This document shows positions 9,283-18,075 of a stretch of 64,000 bases of DNA, piece by piece. The notes under the pieces were generated by a model. The model saw only the letters and a program-made list of their open reading frames with translations, was not told the DNA's origin and made no database searches. The stretch comes from Salsipaludibacter sp963735045 (GTDB lineage: Bacteria > Actinomycetota > Nitriliruptoria > Nitriliruptorales > Nitriliruptoraceae), in assembly GCA_963735045.1 (NCBI GenBank), contig CAVTIZ010000003.1:62001-126000 (forward strand), written 5' to 3'. A program made the translations under genes and the position numbers. Numbering within the stretch: position 1 is the stretch's first letter; each line of letters begins with the position of its first letter.

Positions 9283-10284
9283 ATGACCACGTCGACGACC
9301 TCTCCCGTCCGTGTCGCCGTGACCGGTGCCGCCGGCCAGATCGGCTACGCCCTGCTGTTCCGCATCGCGGCCGGGGAGATGTTCGGGCCCGACCAGCCGG
9401 TCGCGCTCAACCTGCTCGAGATCGAACCCGCCCTCGGCGCACTCGAGGGCGTGGCCATGGAACTCGACGACTGCGCGTTCCCGTTGCTGACCGACATGGT
9501 GCTGACCGCCGACGCCGACGAGGGCTTCCGCGACGTCAACATGGCCTGCCTGGTGGGCGCCAAGCCACGCGGTCCCGGCATGGAACGGGCCGACCTGCTG
9601 GCCGACAACGGCAAGATCTTCACCGGCCAGGGCGCCGCCATCGCGGGCAACGCCGCGGACGACGTCAAGGTCGCCGTGGTCGGCAACCCCGCCAACACCA
9701 ACGCCCTGATCGCGGCGTCCAACGCCGAGGGGGTGCCGCTGGAGCGCTTCACGGCCATGGTCCGGTTGGACCAGAACCGCGCGGCGACCCAGTTGGCGCA
9801 GAAGGCCGGCGTCCCGGTCGCCGAGGTCACCAACCTGACCATCTGGGGCAACCACTCGCCGACGATGGTGCCCGACTACGCCAACGCCATGATCGGTGGT
9901 CGTCCGGCGCCCGAGGTCATCGACGACCCGGACTGGTTCGACGACGAGTTCATCCCGACCGTCCAACAGCGTGGCAAGGCGATCATCGACGCCCGCGGGT
10001 CGTCGTCGGCTGCCTCGGCCGCCAATGCCCTGATCGACCACGTGGCGAACTGGGCCGGCGGCCGTCCGACACCCGACGGTGACTGGGTGTCGATGGCCGT
10101 GCCCTCCGACGGGTCCTACGGCGTGCCCGAGGGCATCATCTCGGGCTTCCCGGTCCGCACCGACGGTGCCGGCTCCTACGAGATCGTGCAGGGCCTGGAG
10201 TTGACGGACGCGGCGCAGGGCAAGCTCGACGCCACCGTCTCCGAACTGCAGGACGAGCGCGAGGCCGTCGGCGACATGCTGTAG
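9283..10284 (+). CDS. mdh: Malate dehydrogenase (NAD-dependent)
   Basis: TCA-cycle enzyme oxidising malate to oxaloacetate. It has 333 residues and belongs to the LDH-like branch of cytosolic type (type 2). The dinucleotide-binding loop is TGAAGQIGYALL. ALGALEGVAMELDD, GAKPRGPGMERADLL, GNPANTNALI and the catalytic His region IWGNHSPTMVPD follow in the expected order. Start ATG 9283 follows AAGGAG. It is intact and lies upstream of the large protease gene, with 23 bases between them. Confidence 0.97.
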   Translation: MTTSTTSPVRVAVTGAAGQIGYALLFRIAAGEMFGPDQPVALNLLEIEPALGALEGVAMELDDCAFPLLTDMVLTADADEGFRDVNMACLVGAKPRGPGMERADLLADNGKIFTGQGAAIAGNAADDVKVAVVGNPANTNALIAASNAEGVPLERFTAMVRLDQNRAATQLAQKAGVPVAEVTNLTIWGNHSPTMVPDYANAMIGGRPAPEVIDDPDWFDDEFIPTVQQRGKAIIDARGSSSAASAANALIDHVANWAGGRPTPDGDWVSMAVPSDGSYGVPEGIISGFPVRTDGAGSYEIVQGLELTDAAQGKLDATVSELQDEREAVGDML

Positions 10285-10307
10285 GTCGCCGACGCCGGAG
10301 CGGGGCG

Positions 10308-13300
10308 ATGGTGGGTCGGGTGGCGCGGGCACGGGTCGTGGCGCTGCTGACCGTCGTCCTGGTGGCGGGCTGCACGGGTGGGGACGAGTCGACGGAGCCG
10401 TCGCCCACTCCGACGCCACCCGGCGTGCAGCCGGCGGCGCCGTCGCCCACGGTGGGGGAACTGGCCGACGTCGACTGGCTGGCCACGTCGTGGGGCACGG
10501 TGATGGCCATGGGCGACGAGGACGGCGGGTCCACCGTCGAGCAGGCCGTGGCGGCATGGCAGGTCGCCTTCGGGCCGCTGCCGGATGCACCAGCCCCGCT
10601 CCCGCAGGACGTCTCGGCCCCACCGGACGGGACCATGGCGCTGGAACTGGTGGCGCGCCACCTCGACGAACTCACGCCCGACCAGCTCGCCGTGGTCACG
10701 TCGATCCCCCAGCTGGACGTCACGGGCCGCGAGGAACGTGACGGTCCGTCGCCATCCGAGTCACCGACGGCGGCCGGGCCCGGTCGCGGCACCACCACCC
10801 CCGTGCTGGCACGGTCGTCGGACGTGGCCGCCCGTTCCCTGCACCTCGTCGCGCAGGAGGACTTCGCGACGCCGCCGGTGCGGCCGACGCCGGACGGGAG
10901 CGTCCCCCCGGCCCGGGTCGACCGCGGTGTCACCAACGACGAACGCAACGAGTGGCGGGAACTCGCGCTGGGGTACTGGCGGCAGCTGCAAGCACGCTCA
11001 GGGGAGTCCCTGCCCGCCCTGGACAACACCATCGACTTCGAGTTCATGGTGCCGGATGCCAGCTACCGGACCGGCGCCTGGACGCGGCCCGACGTCCGTC
11101 GGGGGCAGCCCGTCTGCCAGGTCGTGTTGTGGAACGCCCGGCGCGAGCCCGAGGGGACCAAGCAGTCGGTGATCGCGCACGAACTGTTCCACTGCGCGAT
11201 GTGGGTCTGGGCCGACTCGACCGCCCAGCACGACTCCCTGCCCTGGTGGGTCATCGAGGGGCTGGCCTCGTGGGTGGGAGAACGGCTCGGCGGGACGTCG
11301 ACCTACTCGCCGCGCTGGTGGGGCCAGTACCTGTGCGGGGCGTGTGACGGGGCGTGGGGGTTGCCGCGTGCCAGTTACGACGCCATCGGATGGTGGTCGT
11401 TCCTGGAGGACCGCGGGGCTGCGCTGTTCCCCGCCCTCCCGACCCTGTCCCGGGCCCGCGGCCAGGAGGGGTCGTGGGACGCCGCGATGGCGCTGCTGCC
11501 GGACGGGTCCGCCCGGTCGGCGTTGGCCAGCTCGGCCACCCGTCGTCGCGACGGGGCCGCCTGGACGATGGGTGGCGCCGGGGCGATCGACGGCGCCCGC
11601 CACGTCCCCGACCGTGGGACGCTGGCCGCCGGCTCGGTCGTCACCTACCACGCCCGACCGCTCGAGCAGCGGGGCCTGTTCCTGTCGGCCCCCGCCTCCG
11701 ACGACCCGGTGCTGGTCGAGCTCGAGGCACGGGGCTGGGGGACCGCCCGCTGGGACCGCGGCGAGGACGTGGTCGCCGCGGGCGGCGACACCACGCGCAC
11801 GTGGTGTGTCGGCGACTGCACCTGTCCGGACGGCACCGACCTCGCGCCGGGCACGGAGCGCGCCCCGCGGTCCACCTCCGGGCTGCGGCTGGCGCCGAGC
11901 GGCGGCCTCGATGCCGAGTCCACCATGAGCGTGGAGGTCCGGCGCCCCGACGAGGAGTGCGACGAGGAGGAACCCGACGATGCCGTCGAGGTCCCGGGTG
12001 CGACCGGGAGGTCCCACGGCGACCCGCACCTGACGTCCTTCGACGGGTTCGGACTCGACTTCCAGGCGGTCGGGGAGTTCGTGCTGGTCGACGCCGGGGA
12101 CCTCCAGGTACAGGTCCGCTACGCCCCGGTGGAGGCCCCGTTCCCCGTCTCGCGCAACACCGGCCTGGCGGTCCGCGTGGACGACCGCGTGGTGGAGTAC
12201 GGACTGGATGGGATCGTGGTGGACGGGGCGCCGACCGAGCAGCTCGACACGACGACCGCCGACGGGACGCGGTTGGCGGCGTCCGAGGCCAGTGGCCTCC
12301 GGGTGGAGCTGCCGGATGCGACCACGGTCGCGATGACGCGGACGCTGGACGTGGTGGTGCACCTGGGGCCCGAACGCGTGGCGTCGGGGGACGTCGCCGG
12401 CCTGCTGGGCGACGCCGACGGGGACCCCGACGACGACGTGGCCCTGCCGTCGGGTGACCTGCTGGCCCCGCCGGGGACGCTGCCCGGCCACGACCTGCTC
12501 TACGGCGACTGGGCCGACGCCTGGCGCCTCACCGATGCCACGTCGCTGTTCACCTACGTCCCGGGCGAGTCGACCGCGACCCACACCGACCGCACCTTCC
12601 CGGCGTCCGACACCCGCCTGGCCGACCTGCTCGACGCCCAGCGACGACGCGCCGAGCAGGCGTGTCGCGACGCCGGGGTGACCGCGCCCGACCTCCTCCA
12701 GGCCTGCATGCTCGACGTCGGGACCACCGACGACGACAGGTGGGCCACCAACGCCGCCGAGGCCGGCGCGCTGTGGCTGGCGGGCCTGCTGGGCGAGCTG
12801 TCCCGAGGCGTCGATGGACCGGGACCCGACGACGCCCTGGCCGTCGACCTCGCCGCGGCCGCCGCGACCTGCGACCTGGCCTCGGTGCATGACCTGCTCG
12901 ACCGGGGCGCGCCCGCCAACGGGCTCGACGAGGACGACGGGGACCCACCCCTGCCGCTGGTCGCGGCCGTGCTGGCCGACGGTCCCGACTGCGTCGACGT
13001 GGTGCGCGCGCTGGTCGACGCCGGGGCGAGTGCGGCGCGACCCCAGCGTGGCACGAGCCAGCCGTTGCCGGCGGTGCACCTGGCCCGCGACGCGGACGTG
13101 CTCGCGGTGCTGCTGGACAGCGGCGTGGACCCGGACCTGCTGTCGCCGACCGACCTGACCCCCCTCAACGCGATCCTGCTGCGTGCCCGCGCCGCCGATG
13201 CCCCGCCGCCCGGGCCGCTGGTCGACCTCCTGCTGGCGGCGGGCGCCGATCCGGGCCAGTTGGGTGGCCAGGCCCCCCTGATCCAGGCCGCGGAGATCCC

Positions 13301-13640
13301 CGACCCGGAGGCCGTCGAGGCCTTGCTGGACGCGGGTGCCGACCCGGACGTCGCCTACGCCGACGGCTGGGCCCCCCTGCACGCCGCGGCGCGGCAGGTC
13401 CGTGACCCCGACGACCTCGACATCCTCGACGCGCTGTCGGCCGCCGGCGCCGACCTGGATGCGACGGAGGCATTCGGCCAGACGCCGATCCACGTCGCGG
13501 TCCTGAACGTCAACGTCGCTGCCGTCGAGCGGCTGGTGGCGCTGGGCGCTGATGCCTGTCGACGGGACGCCGATGGACGCTTGCCGGGCGAGTTGCTCCC
13601 CTCCGAGGACATCGCGGCCGCGCTGCCCGACTGCGGTTGA
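10308..13640 (+). CDS. Secreted lipoprotein: zinc metallopeptidase + VWD domain + ankyrin repeats
   Basis: A 1110-residue multidomain protein. A signal peptide with lipobox VAGC precedes a Pro/Thr-rich linker. A gluzincin-type peptidase domain has HELFH (His 291, His 295 and catalytic Glu 292), with a likely third ligand, Glu 317, in WWVIEGLASW. About residues 568-740 form a von Willebrand factor D-like domain (HGDPHLTSFDGFGLDFQ, with GEFVLVD). About residues 850-1105 are ankyrin repeats, with units such as VEALLDAGADPDVAYADGWA and the consensus APLHAAA. Extracellular ankyrin repeats fused to a protease are unusual. It probably acts at the cell surface on a protein target. Codon use is uniform across the gene, so the fusion looks real. 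Confidence 0.85.
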   Translation: MVGRVARARVVALLTVVLVAGCTGGDESTEPSPTPTPPGVQPAAPSPTVGELADVDWLATSWGTVMAMGDEDGGSTVEQAVAAWQVAFGPLPDAPAPLPQDVSAPPDGTMALELVARHLDELTPDQLAVVTSIPQLDVTGREERDGPSPSESPTAAGPGRGTTTPVLARSSDVAARSLHLVAQEDFATPPVRPTPDGSVPPARVDRGVTNDERNEWRELALGYWRQLQARSGESLPALDNTIDFEFMVPDASYRTGAWTRPDVRRGQPVCQVVLWNARREPEGTKQSVIAHELFHCAMWVWADSTAQHDSLPWWVIEGLASWVGERLGGTSTYSPRWWGQYLCGACDGAWGLPRASYDAIGWWSFLEDRGAALFPALPTLSRARGQEGSWDAAMALLPDGSARSALASSATRRRDGAAWTMGGAGAIDGARHVPDRGTLAAGSVVTYHARPLEQRGLFLSAPASDDPVLVELEARGWGTARWDRGEDVVAAGGDTTRTWCVGDCTCPDGTDLAPGTERAPRSTSGLRLAPSGGLDAESTMSVEVRRPDEECDEEEPDDAVEVPGATGRSHGDPHLTSFDGFGLDFQAVGEFVLVDAGDLQVQVRYAPVEAPFPVSRNTGLAVRVDDRVVEYGLDGIVVDGAPTEQLDTTTADGTRLAASEASGLRVELPDATTVAMTRTLDVVVHLGPERVASGDVAGLLGDADGDPDDDVALPSGDLLAPPGTLPGHDLLYGDWADAWRLTDATSLFTYVPGESTATHTDRTFPASDTRLADLLDAQRRRAEQACRDAGVTAPDLLQACMLDVGTTDDDRWATNAAEAGALWLAGLLGELSRGVDGPGPDDALAVDLAAAAATCDLASVHDLLDRGAPANGLDEDDGDPPLPLVAAVLADGPDCVDVVRALVDAGASAARPQRGTSQPLPAVHLARDADVLAVLLDSGVDPDLLSPTDLTPLNAILLRARAADAPPPGPLVDLLLAAGADPGQLGGQAPLIQAAEIPDPEAVEALLDAGADPDVAYADGWAPLHAAARQVRDPDDLDILDALSAAGADLDATEAFGQTPIHVAVLNVNVAAVERLVALGADACRRDADGRLPGELLPSEDIAAALPDCG

Positions 13641-13657
13641 CCAGGGAGACTGGGGTC

Positions 13658-13679
13658 GTCCGGACGCGGGGGCCCGGAC
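13658..13679 (+). terminator. Hairpin after the metallopeptidase gene
   Basis: GTCCGG (13658-13663) and CCGGAC (13674-13679) can pair around a 10-base loop, 18 bases after the stop codon. No T-run follows, as is common in high-GC actinobacteria. It lies just upstream of the next gene's promoter motif. Confidence 0.35.
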
Positions 13680-13689
13680 GCCCGGTTCG

Positions 13690-13695
13690 TAGGCT
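13690..13695 (+). promoter_or_regulatory. Putative -10 element TAGGCT
   Basis: TAGGCT lies 27 bases before the start of the PPOX-fold gene, the same motif as before mdh. Confidence 0.4.
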
Positions 13696-13722
13696 GGGGA
13701 TCCCGACCACCGGAGCCCGACC

Positions 13723-14220
13723 ATGGCACGATCCGTCGCCACCACCGACGACGCCACCCGCGAGGAGCTGCTCGACTTCCTCGCCGACCGCCACCACGCG
13801 ATCGTCATCACCGCGCGCCAGTCCGACGGGCGGCCGCAGGCCTCACCGGTCAGTGCGGGCGTGGACCCGCAGGGTCGGATCGTGGTCGCGACCTACCAGG
13901 ATCGTGCCAAGGCCAACAACGCGCGGGCGAACCCGCAGGTCTCGGTGGTGTTCCTGTCCGACGACTTCGGTGACGCCTGGGTGCAGGTCGACGGGACCGC
14001 CGAGGTGCTCGACACGCCCGACGAGGAGGCGGTGGAGGGCCTCGTCACCTACTTCCGTTCCATCGCCGGCGAGCACGACGACTGGGACGAGTACCGCGAC
14101 GCCATGGTGGTCCAGGAGAAGTCGTTGCTGCGCGTCACGCCCGAACGGTGGGGTCCGATCGCGACCGGTGGGTTCCCGCCAGACGTCGCCCAGAAGCTGG
14201 ATGCCCGTGACGCCTCGTGA
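13723..14220 (+). CDS. PPOX-class F420/FMN-dependent oxidoreductase
   Basis: 165 residues with the pyridoxamine-phosphate-oxidase-like split beta-barrel. ITARQSDGRPQASPVSAGVD and VATYQDRAKANNARANPQVS are typical of the actinobacterial F420-dependent PPOX family (the Rv1155/Rv2607 type). NPQVSVVFLSDDFGDAWVQV and an ERWGPIATGG C-terminus fit too. Substrate is unknown. Preference for F420 over FMN is inferred from family resemblance only. Start ATG 13723 follows GGAGCCC. Confidence 0.8.
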   Translation: MARSVATTDDATREELLDFLADRHHAIVITARQSDGRPQASPVSAGVDPQGRIVVATYQDRAKANNARANPQVSVVFLSDDFGDAWVQVDGTAEVLDTPDEEAVEGLVTYFRSIAGEHDDWDEYRDAMVVQEKSLLRVTPERWGPIATGGFPPDVAQKLDARDAS

Positions 14221-14253
14221 CCGGGACGCCGGCCCGCCCGGGGCGGTGCCGCG

Positions 14254-15813
14254 TCACGGGGCCTGGTCGACGTGCTGCCAGTCCGTCGGGCTCGACCAGT
14301 CGCCACCCCACCGGAAGCCACGAGACGTGAAGGCGGCCACCTCCGGGCTGCCGTCCAGCAGCATGCCGGGTCGTTCGTCGTCCCGGTCCAACCAGGCGCG
14401 ACCGGCAGGGGGAGACACCTGCGTCCCACGTCGCCAGGGGTTCTCGATCGGGTTGATGTCGATGGCCAGGCCGTAGGCATGGCGTGACCACGAACTCGTG
14501 CCGGCGATGACCCGACAGTTGAACGCCGAGGTGTTGTCGTCGGCCATGGAGTCACGGTCGCTGGCGCCGTACTGCTCGACCGTGCGCATCCTGCGGATCG
14601 GGAAGCGGGCCTGGTAGAGCACGCGGAAGGCGTCCTGCACCTCGTCGACCACCCGTTGGTGCACGATCAGCTGCCCCGTGCGCACCTGGCCGTCGAACCC
14701 GACGTGGGGGAGGGTCACCAACCGCAGTCGCGAGGGCGCGAGCGGACAGCCCGACTGCCAGCTGACGCCCAGCCGCGCGGCGGTGACGTCCGACACCGAC
14801 GACGACCAGGCCGGGAGTCGGGCGTGGCTGGCCAGGGCCAGGGACACCCCGCGGTCCACGGCCGCCGGTCCGCCCACGACCACGACGTCGTCGGGATCGA
14901 GGCGATCGAGCGCGCCGGCGGTCTGGGCGGGGAGCCGGGTGCGCGACGTCAGCAGGACCGGTGACGTCGCCATCCCGGCGACCGGGGCGATGGCGAGCGC
15001 GTCGGCGAAGGCCTGACCGGAGGCGACGTGCACGGTCGGCTGCGGGGTCGGGAAGGCTCGCGCCACGCGGGCGGCGGTGCCGTAGCGGTTGGTGTCCGAC
15101 AGGCGCCGGACCTCCGCCACCTGTTCCATGGCGGCCGCGACCTCGGGGCTGACCGCCCGTTCCCCACCCACGACCACGATCCGGTCGGGGGCCAGTCGTC
15201 CCAGCTCCTCGGAGGTGGCGGCCGGGAGTCGGTCCGGATGGGTCAACAGCACCGGGCCGCCCCAGGCCGCGGCCAGGGGAGCGGCCGCCAGTGCGTCGGG
15301 GAAGGTGGTGCCACTGGCCACGAACACGCGGTCCACACCCGGGTCCACGAATCGCCGCGACACGTCGGCCGCGGTGGCGTACCGGTTGCCCCCCGAGCTG
15401 CGCACCACGGGCGCGATCGCCGCGAGCTGTGCCTCGGCCTCCCGCGTCACGGCGGCTGTGCCGCCGGCGATGCGGATCTCGCCCGGTCGCAGGCGTCGCA
15501 GTTCGTCCAGGACCAGGGTCGGGACGGCGCCGGCCTTGGTGGGCAGGACGGGGACACCGTCGCGACCGGCGATCGCCGCCGCTGCCAGGGCGTCGGGGAA
15601 GTCGGTGCCGCTGACCACCCAGGCCGAGGCCACGTCCCGCCCGAACGTGGCCCGGGAGATCCGCACCGCGGTGTCGTAGCGGTTGTCACCGGCCAGACGC
15701 GAGATCCCGTCCGCCCACGCCGGCGCGGGGCTGACCGTGGCCACCAGGCTGGCGGTCAGCGCGGCCGCCAGCACGAGGAGGCCGACGTGTCTGGTCGTGG
15801 CCCGCACGGTCAT
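14254..15813 (-). CDS. Cell-wall-anchored M15 peptidase (D-Ala-D-Ala carboxypeptidase-like) with three cell wall-binding repeats
   Basis: 519 residues from ATG 15813, which follows GGGAGCG. The signal peptide ends at PAWA (about residue 34). Three cell wall-binding repeat 2 units follow, each opening with an NRY motif (GDNRYDTAV, GGNRYATAA, DTNRYGTAA) and carrying SGTDFPDALAAA-type cores. The C-terminal 180 residues are an M15 (VanY/DacY-like) domain. The zinc site is SRHAYGLAIDIN (SxHxxGxAxD) plus the final His in WQHVD, and ADDNTSAFNCR precedes it. It probably trims peptidoglycan peptides at the cell surface. An upstream in-frame start would place 46 extra residues before the signal peptide and was rejected. 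Confidence 0.88.
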   Translation of the reverse strand: MTVRATTRHVGLLVLAAALTASLVATVSPAPAWADGISRLAGDNRYDTAVRISRATFGRDVASAWVVSGTDFPDALAAAAIAGRDGVPVLPTKAGAVPTLVLDELRRLRPGEIRIAGGTAAVTREAEAQLAAIAPVVRSSGGNRYATAADVSRRFVDPGVDRVFVASGTTFPDALAAAPLAAAWGGPVLLTHPDRLPAATSEELGRLAPDRIVVVGGERAVSPEVAAAMEQVAEVRRLSDTNRYGTAARVARAFPTPQPTVHVASGQAFADALAIAPVAGMATSPVLLTSRTRLPAQTAGALDRLDPDDVVVVGGPAAVDRGVSLALASHARLPAWSSSVSDVTAARLGVSWQSGCPLAPSRLRLVTLPHVGFDGQVRTGQLIVHQRVVDEVQDAFRVLYQARFPIRRMRTVEQYGASDRDSMADDNTSAFNCRVIAGTSSWSRHAYGLAIDINPIENPWRRGTQVSPPAGRAWLDRDDERPGMLLDGSPEVAAFTSRGFRWGGDWSSPTDWQHVDQAP

Positions 15814-15925
15814 GGTCGCTCCCGGTTCGCAGGGGTCGAGTGTGCGCGATGGCCGGGCATCGCGCACGGCCCGTCCGGGGGGGTGGCAGCATGTAAGGAC
15901 CGTGCAGGACACGATCAGTACGAGG

Positions 15926-15931
15926 TAGGAT
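15926..15931 (+). promoter_or_regulatory. Putative -10 element TAGGAT
   Basis: TAGGAT lies 18 bases before the CGNR gene, in the 136-base gap between it and the divergent M15 peptidase gene. Confidence 0.35.
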
Positions 15932-15949
15932 CTCCTCCACGCAGGGAGC

Positions 15950-16489
15950 ATGATGGACTTCGATCGCTACGCCAACGTCGCGGGTGAGCAGGCCGCCGAC
16001 CTCGTGAACCTGCTGGTGGCCGGCGACGGCGCCACCGAGGTCGACGAGGACGACCTGCGCGTCCTGCTGGCCCACCACGACCTCGACCTGCCGGTGGACG
16101 CCGGCACGCTCGACGACTTCCTGGTCCTGGCGCGCGACCTCGACCAGATCTTCCGTGCTCGCGACCTCGACCACGCGATCGAGGTCCTCAACGAGTCGTT
16201 GGCACGGACCCCCATGGCCCCGCGGATCTCGACCCACGGGGACCGTGGACCGCACCTGCACGTGGAACCGGCGGCGGCCTCCACGGTGGTGCGCCTCCGC
16301 GCGAACTGCCTGATGGGCCTGGCCGCCGTGCTGTGCGACGGTGGCCGGCTGCGGATCGGGACCTGTGACGCCCACGACTGCGACCGGGTCTTCGTCGACA
16401 CCTCCCGCAATGCCCGTCGACGCTTCTGCACGTCGACCTGCTCGACGCGCCACCACGTGGCCGCGCACCGAGCACGCCAGCATGCCTGA
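15950..16489 (+). CDS. CGNR zinc-finger (ABATE-type) transcriptional regulator
   Basis: 179 residues. The C-terminal CGNR zinc finger reads CDAHDCDRVFVDTSRN, then RRRFCTSTCSTR, giving four Cys ligands and a basic tail for DNA binding. The N-terminal part carries the putative ligand-sensing ABATE region. Two ATGs are adjacent (15950 and 15953); AGGGAG spacing favours the second. Its last 8 bases overlap the start of the MATE gene, so the two are translationally coupled. It may regulate that exporter, an inference from position alone. Confidence 0.82.
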   Translation: MMDFDRYANVAGEQAADLVNLLVAGDGATEVDEDDLRVLLAHHDLDLPVDAGTLDDFLVLARDLDQIFRARDLDHAIEVLNESLARTPMAPRISTHGDRGPHLHVEPAAASTVVRLRANCLMGLAAVLCDGGRLRIGTCDAHDCDRVFVDTSRNARRRFCTSTCSTRHHVAAHRARQHA

Positions 16490-17864
16490 CGCCCCTCCGG
16501 GCCGGGCCGAGCTGCCCGACACGTCGCGGGCGCGGCGACGTCGCCTGCTGGCGCTGGCGGTCCCCGCCACGCTGACGTTGTTGGCCGAGCCGATCCTGGG
16601 CGTGGTCGACACCGCCATCGCCGGCCGGATCGGGACGGTGGAGCTGGGGGCGCTCGGCCTCGCGACGTCGTTGCTGGCCGGTGTGACCTGGATCTTCAAC
16701 TTCCTCGTGTTCGGCACCACCTCGACGGTGGCCCGTGCCCTCGGCCGCGGGGACCGCGAGGCCGCCGGTCGGCGCGTCGCCCACGCCGGTGTGGTCGCGC
16801 TCGCGCTGGGGCTGGCCGGCATGGTCCTGCTGCTGACCCTGGCCGAGCCGCTGGTACGCCTGGCCGGCGCCGTCGACGAACTCGTGGTCCCGACCGTGAC
16901 CTACCTGCGCGTCCGGGCCATCGGCATCCCGTTCATGCTGCTGGGCTTCGTGGGTCACGGTGCCTTCCGCGGGGCCGGTGACACCCGTCGGCCGCTGGTC
17001 GTGGTGGTGGTCGCCAACCTGGTCAACCTGGTCCTGAACCTGGTGCTGGTGTTCGGGCTCGGCTGGAACCTGGTCGGCATCGGGACCGCCACGGTCGTCG
17101 CCGAGGTCATCACCGCCGCCTGGCTGGCGTCCATGGCGGCCCGGCGACTCGGGCTCGACCTGGCCGGACACGGCCTGCCCGACCGGGCCCAGGTGGCGGC
17201 GCTGGCGGTCGTGTCCCGGGACCTGTTCCTGCGCACCGCCGGGTTGGTCGGCGGGATCGCCGTCATCACGGCGGCGGCCGCGCGCGTCGGGGCCGAGACG
17301 GCCGCTGCCCACCAGGTGATCTGGCAGGTCTACATCCTGCTGTCGTTCCTGCTCGACGGGTTGGCGGTGGCGGCACAGACCATGCTGGGGACGGCGCTGG
17401 GTGCGCGCGATCGCGGCATCGTCCGTGCCACGGTCAACGACAGCCTGCGCTGGGCCGCCGGTGTCGGGGTCCTGCTCGGTGCCGTCCTGCTGGTCGGGCG
17501 CCCGCTGTTCGTGGCCGTGTTCACCGACGACGCCGGGGTGTCGGCCCTGGTGGCGACGGCGTGGTGGTTGCCGGCCGTGGCGATGCCGCTGCACGCCCTG
17601 GTGTTCATCCTCGACGGGCTGCTGATGGGCGCCGAGGACTACCGCTTCATCCGGACCTGGACCGTGGCCGGGTCGGTCCTGGGAGCCGTCATGGCCCAGG
17701 TGGGGGTCAGCCTTGGCGCCGGGCTGCTGTGGTTGTGGATCTCCTACGAGGTGGTGATGCTCCTGCGCGGCCTGCCACTGCTGGTCCGGGCACGCGGCGA
17801 CGCCTGGTTGCCGGCGTCGCTGCGTGCCGACGCGGCCACGGCGGCACGGCCCGAGCCGGGGTGA
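16482..17864 (+). CDS. MATE family multidrug/metabolite exporter
   Basis: A 460-residue integral membrane protein with about 12 hydrophobic segments, of the DinF-like MATE branch. LLAEPILGVVDTAIAGR at the first helix and GAFRGAGDTRRPL are family signatures. The second half repeats the fold (AAAHQVIWQVYILLSFLLDG). It would export cationic drugs or metabolites using a Na+ or H+ gradient. Start ATG 16482 overlaps the CGNR regulator stop by 8 bases. The substrate is not predictable. Confidence 0.9.
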   Translation: MPDAPPGRAELPDTSRARRRRLLALAVPATLTLLAEPILGVVDTAIAGRIGTVELGALGLATSLLAGVTWIFNFLVFGTTSTVARALGRGDREAAGRRVAHAGVVALALGLAGMVLLLTLAEPLVRLAGAVDELVVPTVTYLRVRAIGIPFMLLGFVGHGAFRGAGDTRRPLVVVVVANLVNLVLNLVLVFGLGWNLVGIGTATVVAEVITAAWLASMAARRLGLDLAGHGLPDRAQVAALAVVSRDLFLRTAGLVGGIAVITAAAARVGAETAAAHQVIWQVYILLSFLLDGLAVAAQTMLGTALGARDRGIVRATVNDSLRWAAGVGVLLGAVLLVGRPLFVAVFTDDAGVSALVATAWWLPAVAMPLHALVFILDGLLMGAEDYRFIRTWTVAGSVLGAVMAQVGVSLGAGLLWLWISYEVVMLLRGLPLLVRARGDAWLPASLRADAATAARPEPG

Positions 17865-18075
17865 CCAGCGATGCATGGAAGGGCGCGCAATCTCCGCGCT
17901 GGAGTGGCGCGCTGGGGCATGAATCGCGCCGGAGAGGGACCCTGGGCCTAGACGGGGGGAGGGGGCCCGGGGATATCATCGTCGGGGACGGGGGGTCGCC
18001 CGTGTATCACGATGTGGCTCCTGTTCCTCCCCCGAAGCCCGGGGGCTGCTCAGTCCTTCGTGAAGCGAGTGTTCG

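Noticed and set aside
10998..13811. Minus-strand open frame of 937 codons opposite the metallopeptidase gene
   Set aside because: Shadow frame; the plus strand has a signal peptide and ordered domains.
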